Assembly: GCF_937988725.1 (NCBI RefSeq)
Contig: NZ_CALKHS010000009.1
Coordinates: 496,001-560,000, forward strand
Reading direction: 5' to 3'
DNA length: 64,000 bases
Source: an uncultured Castellaniella sp.
GTDB taxonomy: Bacteria; Pseudomonadota; Gammaproteobacteria; Burkholderiales; Burkholderiaceae_B
A program made the translations under genes and the position numbers. Shown piece after piece: positions 36,697 to 44,897 of the stretch; positions within the stretch are counted from its first letter, which is position 1, and every line of letters starts with the position of its first letter. The notes below the pieces were generated by a model. It worked only from the letters and a program-made list of their open reading frames with translations, ran no database searches and was not told the DNA's origin.

Positions 36697-37352
36697 CAGT
36701 TCATCTTCACCAGATCAGCGCCCTTGGGCACGGTGAACTGAAACTGGGACGCGGGAATCCCGGGATTGGCCTTCAGGTCGGAAAACCGGATGCGCGAGGT
36801 CTGGCCGAAGGCGTCCAGCAATTCCAGGCGCTGGGGCAAGCCGTCCGAGAAGCCGATGTCCACGTGGGTGAAGCCGGCGTCCGGGGTCTTGGGCACGGCG
36901 CGCAGCCATTGCAGGCCGTCGCGATCGGGCTGGGCCTGCACGTTGAAAGCGTCATCCAGGGAGCCCGAGCCGAACAGCAGCGCCGCCGGCGAGGCGCCGA
37001 TGGCCTGCCCCGCCTTGCGTTCGGTGACCTGTTCCAGGTCCGGGTCGTACTGGTAGACGCGCTGGCCGTCGGAGACGATCAGCTGGGCATAGGGCTTCAC
37101 GACCTGCCAGCGGAATTTCCCCGGGCGCTGAAAGGCGAAAGTGCCGGTCTGCAGGCGCTTGGCGCCATCCGGGGCGGCCTGTTCCTGCTGGAACTGGCCG
37201 GTGGCGGACTTGACCTTGTCGACGAAGGCCTGCAACTGCATCTGGGCCGTATCGACGGCCCAGGACAAGGCCGGCGCGCCCGCCAGGCCGCAGGACACGA
37301 CGACGGCCAGCAGGCCGCGGCGGATCTTCGGGCGATAAGCATTCATGTTCAT
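36696..37352 (-). CDS. lolA: Outer-membrane lipoprotein carrier LolA
   Basis: A 218-residue periplasmic chaperone with an N-terminal signal (LLAVVVSCGLAGAPALSWAV). LQAFVDKVKSATGQFQQEQA and GTFAFQRPGKFRWQVVKPYA are conserved LolA segments; the Arg in FRWQ is the residue that shields the hydrophobic cavity. It ferries lipoproteins from LolCDE to LolB. It overlaps ftsK upstream by 4 bases (ATGA) and touches rarA downstream, as in many proteobacteria. Confidence 0.95.
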   Translation of the reverse strand: MNMNAYRPKIRRGLLAVVVSCGLAGAPALSWAVDTAQMQLQAFVDKVKSATGQFQQEQAAPDGAKRLQTGTFAFQRPGKFRWQVVKPYAQLIVSDGQRVYQYDPDLEQVTERKAGQAIGASPAALLFGSGSLDDAFNVQAQPDRDGLQWLRAVPKTPDAGFTHVDIGFSDGLPQRLELLDAFGQTSRIRFSDLKANPGIPASQFQFTVPKGADLVKMN

Positions 37353-39706
37353 GACTCTTCTTCGCCGGGCTGCGCCGGCACCAGGATGTCGCGGTTGCCG
37401 TTGGGCTGCTGCGGGCTGACCAGGCCGGAACGTTCCATCTGCTCCAGGATCCGCGCCGAGCGGTTGTAGCCGATGCGCAGATTGCGCTGCACGAAGGAAA
37501 TCGAGGCCCGGCGGCTGCGCATGACGACTTCCACCGCCTGATCGTACAAGGGGTCGTTTTCCTGGTCGGCGAAGCCGGTGACGGAACTGACGCCATCGCC
37601 GGTTTCGCCCTCCAGGGCGCCTTCCAGCAGGCCTTCGACGTAATCGGGTTCGCCGGCTTCCTTCAGGGATTCGACCACGCGGTGGACCTCGTCGTCATGC
37701 ACGAAGGCGCCATGGACGCGGGTGGGCACGCTGGTGCCGGGCGGCTGGTACAGCATGTCGCCCTGCCCCAGCAGCGTTTCGGCGCCCATCTGGTCCAGGA
37801 TGGTGCGGGAATCGATCTTGGACGAGACCTGGAAGGCGATGCGGGTGGGAATGTTGGCCTTGATCAGGCCGGTGATCACGTCCACGCTGGGGCGCTGGGT
37901 GGCCAGGATCAGGTGCACGCCGGCCGCCCGCGCCTTTTGCGCCAGGCGGGCGATCAGTTCCTCGACCTTCTTGCCCACCACCATCATCAGGTCGGCCAGC
38001 TCGTCGATGACGACCACGATCATGGGCAGGGTGTTCAGGGGTTCGGGCGCGTCGGGCGTGAGCGAGAACGGATTGGGAATGGGCTGTTCCTGTTTCTGGG
38101 CCTCGCGGATCTTGGCGTTGTAGCCGGCCAGATTGCGCACGCCCAACTTGCTCATGAGCTTGTAGCGCTTTTCCATTTCGGACACGCACCAGTTCAGGGC
38201 GTTGGCCGCGTGGCGCATGTCGGTGACGACGGGCGCCAGCAGATGGGGAATGCCTTCGTAGACGGACATTTCCAGCATCTTGGGATCGATCAGGATCAGG
38301 CGCACCTGGCTGGCGTCGGCTTTATAGAGCAGCGACAGAATCATGGCGTTGATGCCCACCGACTTGCCCGAACCGGTGGTGCCCGCCACCAGCAGGTGGG
38401 GCATCTTTGCCAGATCGGCGACCACCGGATTGCCCGCGATGTCCTTGCCCAGCGCCATGGTCAACATCGAGGCGCTGCTGTGATAGACCTGGGACCCCAG
38501 GATTTCCGACAGGCGCACCATCTGGCGGCGCGGATTGGGCAGTTCCAGCCCCATCAGGTTCTTGCCCGGAATGGTTTCCACCACCCGGATGCGCACCAGG
38601 CTGAGGGCCCGGGCCAGGTCCTTGGCCAGATTGACGATCTGGCTGCCCTTGACCCCCGTGGCGGGCTCGATTTCATAGCGGGTGATGACCGGGCCGGACT
38701 GGGCCGACACCACCGTGACGCTGACGCCAAAGTCCGACAGCTTCTTTTCGATCAGGCGCGAGGTGAATTCGATGGTTTCGGGCGAGACGGTTTCCTGGGC
38801 CTGCTCGACCGGATCCAGCAGGGACAGGGCCGGCAGGCCGCCGCCCAGCGCCGGGTCTTCCTTGACGGTGAAGAGCGCCTGCTGCTTTTCCTGCTGGACG
38901 CGCGGGGACTTGGGCACCGTGGTGACGGTGGGCTCGATGCGCACCGGCTGTTCGTGCACCAGCTGCGTCTGGCGGGTCTCGACGATTTCCTGGCGCTCGG
39001 CCTGGGCTGTCTGGCCGGCCCGGCGGTCCAGCCAGGCGTTTTTCAGGTAGAGCAGCCGGCGCGCCGCCAGTTCCAGGTAGTAGCCGACCTTTTCCGAGAC
39101 GTTGAGCCAGGAGAATCCGAAGAACAGGCTGGACCCCATAACGATGAAGGCCAGCAGCAGCAGGGTGCCCCCGGCGCTGCCCGCGGTTTCGGCCAGGATG
39201 CCGGCCAGCAGGCGGCCCAGCTGCCCCCCGGCGCCCGCCGGCAGGGCGGTCCCGAGGCTTTGCAGGCGCAGGGCTTCGATGCCCATGCAGCCCAGGAACA
39301 GCAGCGTGAAGCCGATGCCGACTTCCCAGCGCACCCGGGGCAGCAGTTCCGGGACCTTGGACGGCAGCACCACGCGCGTCAGGCGATAGAAGCCCGCCGC
39401 GACGTGGCGCAGCATCAGCAGCACCCACAGCCAGGCGGAGGCGCCGAACAGATACAGCATCAGATCGGCCACGTAGGCCCCGAACGTGCCGCCCCAGTTC
39501 TGGGTGGCGCCGATGGTCAGGGAGTGCGACCAGCCCGGATCGGACCGGTGCCAAGTTCCCAGGACCAGGATCAGCCAGCCGGCGACCGCCGCGAGCAGGA
39601 TCCAGCGGGCCTCGCGCAGCAGGCCGGTCAGGCGCGTCTGCAAGGGTGAAGGGCCATTGCGCACGTTGCGCGTGGAGCGGGAAGAGGTCACCGGAATTCT
39701 AGCCAT
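37349..39706 (-). CDS. ftsK: DNA translocase FtsK
   Basis: A 785-residue septal translocase. The start is set at MARIPVTSSRSTRN (39706) because a further 400 in-frame residues upstream lie antisense to trxB. Four or five N-terminal membrane helices are followed by a linker rich in Gln and Glu, then the RecA-like motor with Walker A VAGTTGSGKSVGINAMILSL and Walker B VVVIDELADLMMVVGKK. The C-terminal gamma winged helix, ASISFVQRNLRIGYNRSARI, reads KOPS sequences and activates XerCD. It is the first gene of ftsK-lolA-rarA-racemase. Confidence 0.96.
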   Translation of the reverse strand: MARIPVTSSRSTRNVRNGPSPLQTRLTGLLREARWILLAAVAGWLILVLGTWHRSDPGWSHSLTIGATQNWGGTFGAYVADLMLYLFGASAWLWVLLMLRHVAAGFYRLTRVVLPSKVPELLPRVRWEVGIGFTLLFLGCMGIEALRLQSLGTALPAGAGGQLGRLLAGILAETAGSAGGTLLLLAFIVMGSSLFFGFSWLNVSEKVGYYLELAARRLLYLKNAWLDRRAGQTAQAERQEIVETRQTQLVHEQPVRIEPTVTTVPKSPRVQQEKQQALFTVKEDPALGGGLPALSLLDPVEQAQETVSPETIEFTSRLIEKKLSDFGVSVTVVSAQSGPVITRYEIEPATGVKGSQIVNLAKDLARALSLVRIRVVETIPGKNLMGLELPNPRRQMVRLSEILGSQVYHSSASMLTMALGKDIAGNPVVADLAKMPHLLVAGTTGSGKSVGINAMILSLLYKADASQVRLILIDPKMLEMSVYEGIPHLLAPVVTDMRHAANALNWCVSEMEKRYKLMSKLGVRNLAGYNAKIREAQKQEQPIPNPFSLTPDAPEPLNTLPMIVVVIDELADLMMVVGKKVEELIARLAQKARAAGVHLILATQRPSVDVITGLIKANIPTRIAFQVSSKIDSRTILDQMGAETLLGQGDMLYQPPGTSVPTRVHGAFVHDDEVHRVVESLKEAGEPDYVEGLLEGALEGETGDGVSSVTGFADQENDPLYDQAVEVVMRSRRASISFVQRNLRIGYNRSARILEQMERSGLVSPQQPNGNRDILVPAQPGEEES

Positions 39707-39751
39707 CCGCCCATTATAATTGTGCGGTTGATGATGAACGGATTTTCTGTG

Positions 39752-40711
39752 ATGTCTACTGCAAAACACGCGAAAGTGATGATTCTGGGCTCCGGCCCGG
39801 CCGGTTATACCGCCGCGGTCTACGCCGCGCGCGCCAATCTGTCCCCGGTGCTCGTCACCGGCCTGGAACAGGGCGGTCAGTTGATGACCACCACCGAAGT
39901 CGACAACTGGCCCGCCGACGTGGCGGGCGTCCAGGGGCCGGACCTGATGCAGCGCTTCATGGAACACGCCCAGCGCTTCAATACGGAAATGATCTTCGAC
40001 CACGTCGCCAGCGTCGACCTGTCCAAGCGGCCCTTCGTGCTGAACGGCGACACGGGCGCCGCCTATACCTGCGACGCCCTGATCATCGCCACCGGCGCGT
40101 CCGCCCAGTACCTGGGGCTGGAATCCGAACACTCCTTCATGGGCCGCGGCGTATCCGCCTGCGCCACCTGCGACGGGTTCTTCTACAAGAACCAGGACGT
40201 GCTGGTGGTGGGCGGCGGCAACACGGCGGTGGAAGAAGCCCTGTACCTGTCCAACATCTGCCGCACCGTCACGCTGGTGCACCGGCGCGACAAGTTCCGC
40301 GCCGAACCCATCCTGGTCGATAAGCTGATGGACAAGGTCGAGAACGGCAACATGCGCCTGAAGCTCTTCTACGAACTGCAGGAAGTCCTGGGCGACGATT
40401 CCGGCGTCACGGGCGCCCGTCTGCTCAACAACCAGACCGGCCAGACCGAAGACCTGGCCGTGACCGGCACCTTCATCGCCATCGGCCACAAGCCCAACAC
40501 GGCCATCTTCGAAGGCCAGCTGGCCATGGAAAACGGCTATATCACCACCCGCAGCGGCCTGCAGGGGCTGGCCACGATGACCTCGGTGCCCGGCGTGTTC
40601 GCCGCGGGCGACGTGCAGGATCACGTCTACCGCCAGGCCATCACCAGCGCCGGCACCGGCTGCATGGCCGCCCTGGACGCACAACGCTGGCTGGAGAATG
40701 AAGGACTCTAA
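39752..40711 (+). CDS. trxB: Thioredoxin reductase
   Basis: A 319-residue flavoenzyme. The ATG at 39752 (MSTAKHAKVMILGSGPAGYT) lines up with the E. coli protein; ATGs at 39731 and 39734 would add seven or so residues. The FAD motif GSGPAGYTAA, redox pair CATC (Cys137, Cys140) in the segment SACATCDGFF, NADPH motif VVGGGNTAVEEALYL, and FAD-binding GVFAAGDVQDHVYRQA are all present. It reduces thioredoxin with NADPH. It is divergent from ftsK and overlaps the next gene by 14 bases. Confidence 0.96.
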   Translation: MSTAKHAKVMILGSGPAGYTAAVYAARANLSPVLVTGLEQGGQLMTTTEVDNWPADVAGVQGPDLMQRFMEHAQRFNTEMIFDHVASVDLSKRPFVLNGDTGAAYTCDALIIATGASAQYLGLESEHSFMGRGVSACATCDGFFYKNQDVLVVGGGNTAVEEALYLSNICRTVTLVHRRDKFRAEPILVDKLMDKVENGNMRLKLFYELQEVLGDDSGVTGARLLNNQTGQTEDLAVTGTFIAIGHKPNTAIFEGQLAMENGYITTRSGLQGLATMTSVPGVFAAGDVQDHVYRQAITSAGTGCMAALDAQRWLENEGL

Positions 40712-41450
40712 GCCCACGCTGGCCGACCTGCGCCGGCTGCGTTCCGCCGCCGAACAGGCGGCGCAGCCTCCGGCGCCCACGCCCCGGCCCCGCCCGCGCA
40801 AGGCGCGCCGGCCGGGCCGCTCCGGCCAACCGACGCCGACCGCCCGCCAGGCCGATCCGCCGCCCGTCGCCGACGACGCGCCGCCCGCGCTCGATCTGGC
40901 CGACCAGGCGCTATTTCGCCAGGCCATGCGTTTCGTGCAGCCGCTGCCCGATCACGGCCCGCGGGCGCGGGCGTCCCTGCGCCGCGCCCCGGACAGCCTG
41001 CTGCGCGCCCGCCGCGAACATGCCCAGGGAGCGTCCGAATCCCCCAAGCGGCCGAAACCCGCCCGCCAGCGGCAGCCGGCCCAGGCGGGCATCCTGGATC
41101 CCGAGGCCCGGGAGTTCCTGCAGCCCGGCTGCGGGCCCGACCTGCTGCGCGGCCTGCGGCGCGGCAAATGGATCGCCCAGGCCACCCTGGACCTGCACGG
41201 CAGCACGCTGGACGAGGCCCGGGAACGCCTGGACCGCTTCCTGTCGTCCTGCCTGGAACACGGCATCCGCTGCGTGCGCGTCATCCACGGCAAGGGCATC
41301 GGATCGCGCCAGGGCGAACCCGTGCTGAAGTCCGCCATCCGCCAGCACCTCAGCCGACTGGAAGCCGTCCAGGCCTGGGTCCAGGGCGACGAACGCGACG
41401 GCGGCGCGGGCGCCGTGACCGCCCTGCTGCGCCTGCCCCAGGAACCCTGA
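40698..41450 (+). CDS. Smr (MutS2 C-terminal-like) domain protein
   Basis: A 250-residue protein. The N-terminal two-thirds is Pro/Arg/Ala-rich and likely disordered. The C-terminal Smr domain has ATLDLHGSTLDEARERLDRF (about residues 155-174) and the HGKG signature in RCVRVIHGKGIGSRQGEPVL. Stand-alone Smr proteins are nicking endonucleases acting on DNA or, as shown for SmrB in E. coli, on mRNA at collided ribosomes. The start lies inside the trxB 3' end, suggesting coupling. Confidence 0.88.
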   Translation: MKDSKPTLADLRRLRSAAEQAAQPPAPTPRPRPRKARRPGRSGQPTPTARQADPPPVADDAPPALDLADQALFRQAMRFVQPLPDHGPRARASLRRAPDSLLRARREHAQGASESPKRPKPARQRQPAQAGILDPEAREFLQPGCGPDLLRGLRRGKWIAQATLDLHGSTLDEARERLDRFLSSCLEHGIRCVRVIHGKGIGSRQGEPVLKSAIRQHLSRLEAVQAWVQGDERDGGAGAVTALLRLPQEP

Positions 41451-41483
41451 CGTCCCATTTACCGGCGCCCCCAGGAAGCCATC

Positions 41484-41819
41484 ATGAACATCAGCTGGAT
41501 CTACCTGATCATCGCCATCGCGGCCGAAGTGATCGCCACGTCCGCCCTGAAGGCGTCCGCCGGTTTCACCCGGGCGGTTCCGTCCGTCATCACGGCGATC
41601 GGCTACGGGCTGGCGTTCTATCTGCTGGCGCTGGCGCTGCGCACCATTCCGGTCGGCATCGCCTACGCCGTCTGGTCGGGCGTCGGAATCGTCGCCATCG
41701 CCATCATCGGCTATTTCATCTTCGGGCAGGCGCTGGATGCGGCCGGCATGATCGGCATCGGCCTGATCCTGGCGGGCGTGCTGGTGCTGAACGTGTTTTC
41801 CGCATCGGGCGGGCATTGA
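41484..41819 (+). CDS. EmrE-like SMR multidrug exporter
   Basis: A 111-residue four-helix protein very like EmrE/QacE: helix 1 IYLIIAIAAEVIATSALKAS with the essential Glu, loop GFTRAVPSVITAIGY, and helix 3 IPVGIAYAVWSGVGIVAIAI. It works as an antiparallel homodimer exchanging cationic drugs for protons. It differs from the paired SMRs at 14.7-15.4 kb and has no regulator next to it. A strong terminator follows. Confidence 0.92.
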   Translation: MNISWIYLIIAIAAEVIATSALKASAGFTRAVPSVITAIGYGLAFYLLALALRTIPVGIAYAVWSGVGIVAIAIIGYFIFGQALDAAGMIGIGLILAGVLVLNVFSASGGH

Positions 41820-41854
41820 GGCCGCAGGCCGGCCGCCGAAGGGACAAATGAACA

Positions 41855-41895
41855 GGGCCGGTGATCAGATCACCGGCCCCGCCAGATTTTCATTT
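41855..41895 (+). terminator. Rho-independent terminator after the SMR gene
   Basis: GGGCCGGTGATC (41855-41866) pairs perfectly with GATCACCGGCCC (41868-41879) around a single A in the drawn form, so the real loop opens a few pairs. T-rich sequence (ATTTTCATTTTTATG) follows. It closes the trxB-Smr-SMR block. Confidence 0.85.
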
Positions 41896-42007
41896 TTATG
41901 GGTACCGCCTACAAATGAAAGCGCCATCTGTGTAGCGCCAGTGCCCAAGCAGGGCTGTCTCCTCACCTGCATGTGCAGCATTATGCAGGCTGTATCGACA
42001 GATGACA

Positions 42008-42025
42008 CCTAGGGAAGTCCCTAGG
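42008..42025. repeat. Perfect palindrome in the intergenic gap
   Basis: CCTAGGGA and TCCCTAGG are perfect 8-bp arms around AG. It lies 23 bases past the TRAP permease stop and 130 bases after the SMR terminator. No flanking promoter was recognised, so a role cannot be assigned. Confidence 0.5.
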
Positions 42026-42047
42026 AAAGCGGTCCGCAGGCGCATTG

Positions 42048-43826
42048 TTACAACAGGGCCGGGCCGAAACAGATCGCGGCGCCGGCCAGTCCGGCCAGCA
42101 GCCTCAGCCACAGGCGGTGTCCCGAAATGAAGGCGAAGGACAGCCCCCAGAGCCCGATGCCGATCTGCACGAAGGCGAGCACGGCCAGCCAGGGATGCTC
42201 GATCAGCTGCACCAGCCGGGGGTTGGCGATCATGGCCAGCGGGATGATGTAGAGCCCCACGCCCAGCCGCATGGCCGAAGCGGCGACCTTCAGCCAGTTC
42301 TCGCCCACGATGCCCGCGGCGATGAACACGGTGCCGCACACGGGCGGCGTGATGGTCGACAGCAGGGCGAACCAGAACACGAACAGGTGCGCCAGCAGCA
42401 GATCGATCCCCAGGCGGTTCAGGGCCGGGCCGGCGATCGCCACGCAGATGACGTACGCCGCCGTGGTCGGCACCTCCATGCCCAGCAGCAGGCAGGCCAC
42501 GGCCGTCAGCAGCAGCGCCGGCCACAGGCTTTCCTGCGCCAGCGCCAGGATGACCGAGGTGACCTTGATGCCCAGCCCCGTCATCCCCAGGACGCCGACC
42601 ACGATGGAAGCGCAGATGATGATCGCCGCGATCATGGAAATCTGCCGGCCCGCGATGATGGCGGCTTCGGACATTCTGCGCGCGAAGGCCGACAGCGACA
42701 CCTTGAAGCGGATGTCCAGGAACAGCAGCAGCACGCCCACCAGGATCGCCATGCAGGCGGCATACTGGGGCGTCACCTGGGCGATGAACATCTGCTGCAG
42801 CAGGACCCCGAACGGCACCAGGAAGAACAGCAGCGTGACGACGACGTCGCGCCGGCTGGGCTGGTCTTCCTGATCCAGGGCCCGGAGCCCATAGCGGCGA
42901 GCGAACAGATCGATGCCGATCCACACGGCCAGGAAATACAGCAGGGCCGGCAGCAGGGCCGCCGCCATGATCCGGGTGTACGGCGTCCCGGTGAGCTCGA
43001 CCATCACGAAAGCGCCCGCCCCCATCAGCGGGGGCATGATCTGCCCGCCGGAAGAGGCGACGGCTTCCACCGCCCCGGCCAGGGACTTCGGATATCCCAT
43101 GCGGACCATGGTCGGCATGGTCACGGCGCCGATGGAGGCGGCATTGGCCGAGGCGGACCCTGAAATCGACCCGAACAGGGCGGAGGCCAGCACCGCGACC
43201 TTGCCCGCGCCGCCCCGCAGGCGGCCCGCCGCCGCGATGGCGATGTTCAGGAATCCCTGCCCCGCTTCCCCCACGTTCAGCACGGCGCCCATGATGACGA
43301 AGATCGCCACGACGCTGACCGACACCCCCGTCAGCGATCCCCAGACCCCGCCTTCCGTGATCGTCAGCGTGCCCAGGGCGCTTCCCAGGGGAACGGCCGG
43401 ATGGCCGAACTGCCCGGGCACGTACTGGCCGAAGAACCCGTACAGCAGGCAGACCAGGGCCACCATCGGCAAAGGCCAGCCGATGGCCCGGCGGGCCATC
43501 TCCAGCGTCACGCCCAGCAGCACCAGCCCCACGGCGATCTGCAGGCCGCTATCGAGGAAACCGTACTGGTCGCCCAGGGCATCGGCATTCAGGGCGGTAT
43601 ACAGGCACGCGGCCAGCCCCAGCGACATCACCACCCATCCCGACGCCTTCTGCCGCCGCGATCGCGCCGGATAGATGAACAGCCAGGGAAGCGCCAGCGC
43701 CATATGCAAAGGCCGCGCCACCAGGGCGGGCACCAGGCCGCTGAACACCAGGCCCAGGTGAAAGGCGATCGACACCAGCCCCAGGCCCACCCAGATAGGG
43801 TGCTGCCGCATCTGCCGCACGACCAT
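42048..43826 (-). CDS. Fused TRAP permease (DctQM, TAXI type)
   Basis: A 592-residue membrane protein with about 16 helices. It has a short DctQ-like N-terminal part, then a DctM domain with GSISGSASANAASIGAVTMP, ASSGGQIMPPLMGAGAFVMV and STITPPVCGTVFIAAGIVGE, the markers of TRAP fused permeases. Its partner is the TAXI binding protein encoded directly upstream (one base between stop and start). It is a second TRAP importer of a class different from the DctPQM at 20-23 kb. Confidence 0.92.
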   Translation of the reverse strand: MVVRQMRQHPIWVGLGLVSIAFHLGLVFSGLVPALVARPLHMALALPWLFIYPARSRRQKASGWVVMSLGLAACLYTALNADALGDQYGFLDSGLQIAVGLVLLGVTLEMARRAIGWPLPMVALVCLLYGFFGQYVPGQFGHPAVPLGSALGTLTITEGGVWGSLTGVSVSVVAIFVIMGAVLNVGEAGQGFLNIAIAAAGRLRGGAGKVAVLASALFGSISGSASANAASIGAVTMPTMVRMGYPKSLAGAVEAVASSGGQIMPPLMGAGAFVMVELTGTPYTRIMAAALLPALLYFLAVWIGIDLFARRYGLRALDQEDQPSRRDVVVTLLFFLVPFGVLLQQMFIAQVTPQYAACMAILVGVLLLFLDIRFKVSLSAFARRMSEAAIIAGRQISMIAAIIICASIVVGVLGMTGLGIKVTSVILALAQESLWPALLLTAVACLLLGMEVPTTAAYVICVAIAGPALNRLGIDLLLAHLFVFWFALLSTITPPVCGTVFIAAGIVGENWLKVAASAMRLGVGLYIIPLAMIANPRLVQLIEHPWLAVLAFVQIGIGLWGLSFAFISGHRLWLRLLAGLAGAAICFGPALL

Positions 43827-43827
43827 G

Positions 43828-44796
43828 TCAGCGCATGCCTTCAGGGATCTGGATGCCCGCTTCCTGGTAATAGCGCACGGCCCCCGGATGCAGCTTGACC
43901 TTGGTCATCATCAGCATGTCGGGCGTCACCGCCTTCCACCAGGGAGCGCGGTCGCTCAGCGCCGCCTTCTGCTCCCAGAACGTCTTGGTCAGCAGATAGG
44001 CGGTCTGATCGTCCATCGCGGTCGTCGTGAATGCCTCGACGGGCAGGAACGTGGTGGCGACATCCTTGTTCACCCCCGCATAAGTGCCGGCCGGAATGAT
44101 CTGCTTCAGGCGGCCCGTCTGCGCGATCTGCTCGTCGCTCAGCGAGACCAGGGACACCGGCATGCTGGCGGCGGCCTCGACCAGATTGGGCGCGGGGAAG
44201 GACCCCGCCGTCACGAAACCGTCGATCTGCCCGTTCTTGAGCGCATCGGCGGCGTTGCCCAGTTCGGCCGAGGCGATCTTGACCTTGCCGTCCAGGCCGA
44301 AGAGCTTGATGTATTTTTCACCTTCGGTGGCTCCGAAGCTGCCCTTGCCCAGCAGGATGGTCTTGCCGGCCATGTCGGAGAACTGATCGACCTGCTGGTC
44401 CCCCCGCATGACGAAATGCATGGTCAGGGAAGGAATCGGGAACAGCGCCCGGATCGAGGCGAAGGATTCCTTGGGACGATTCTTGAAGGGCCCCGTGCCG
44501 GCCATGGCGCTTTCCACCAGGCCCGGCGGCGACGTGAACACATAGTTGCCCGACCGGACGGCGGCCTCCATGACGTTCTGCACCGAGCCCTGGCTTTCCT
44601 CCACCGTCAGGATGGTGCCTCCCTTCGAACCGGTCTTGATGGCGTTCGCCAGTTCCACGCCCATCTGGTAGTAGGACGTGCCGGTCTTCGCCGACTTGTA
44701 GGCGATGCGCTGTTCCGCATGCCCGGTCGCCGCCAGCCCGAATGTGCACAGGGCCGTGATGCCCAGCGCTGCCGCCGTCTTCAGAAATGTCCGCAT
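43828..44796 (-). CDS. TAXI-family TRAP solute-binding protein
   Basis: A 322-residue periplasmic receptor with signal peptide (FLKTAAALGITALCTFGLAA, cleavage near GHA). GTSYYQMGVELANAIKTGSK near residue 40 is the TAXI signature region, and GKTILLGKGSFGATEGEKYI holds the conserved Ser/Gly loop that usually contacts the carboxylate ligand. It belongs with the fused permease 1 base downstream. The substrate is unknown; characterised TAXI proteins bind glutamate or related organic acids. Confidence 0.92.
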   Translation of the reverse strand: MRTFLKTAAALGITALCTFGLAATGHAEQRIAYKSAKTGTSYYQMGVELANAIKTGSKGGTILTVEESQGSVQNVMEAAVRSGNYVFTSPPGLVESAMAGTGPFKNRPKESFASIRALFPIPSLTMHFVMRGDQQVDQFSDMAGKTILLGKGSFGATEGEKYIKLFGLDGKVKIASAELGNAADALKNGQIDGFVTAGSFPAPNLVEAAASMPVSLVSLSDEQIAQTGRLKQIIPAGTYAGVNKDVATTFLPVEAFTTTAMDDQTAYLLTKTFWEQKAALSDRAPWWKAVTPDMLMMTKVKLHPGAVRYYQEAGIQIPEGMR

Positions 44797-44897
44797 GTTC
44801 CGTTCTCCTCAAATGATCCCTGACGGGCATTGAGGGTATACGCAAGACTTTGCCAGCGTCAATTTTTTATCGCGGGCGATGGCCGGAGGACATCCCC

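Noticed and set aside
37682..39649. 655-residue open frame antisense to ftsK
   Set aside because: Shadow of FtsK codons, no membrane or domain features.
39707..40927. N-terminal 400-residue extension of ftsK
   Set aside because: It lies antisense to trxB and Smr genes; FtsK homologues begin near 39706.
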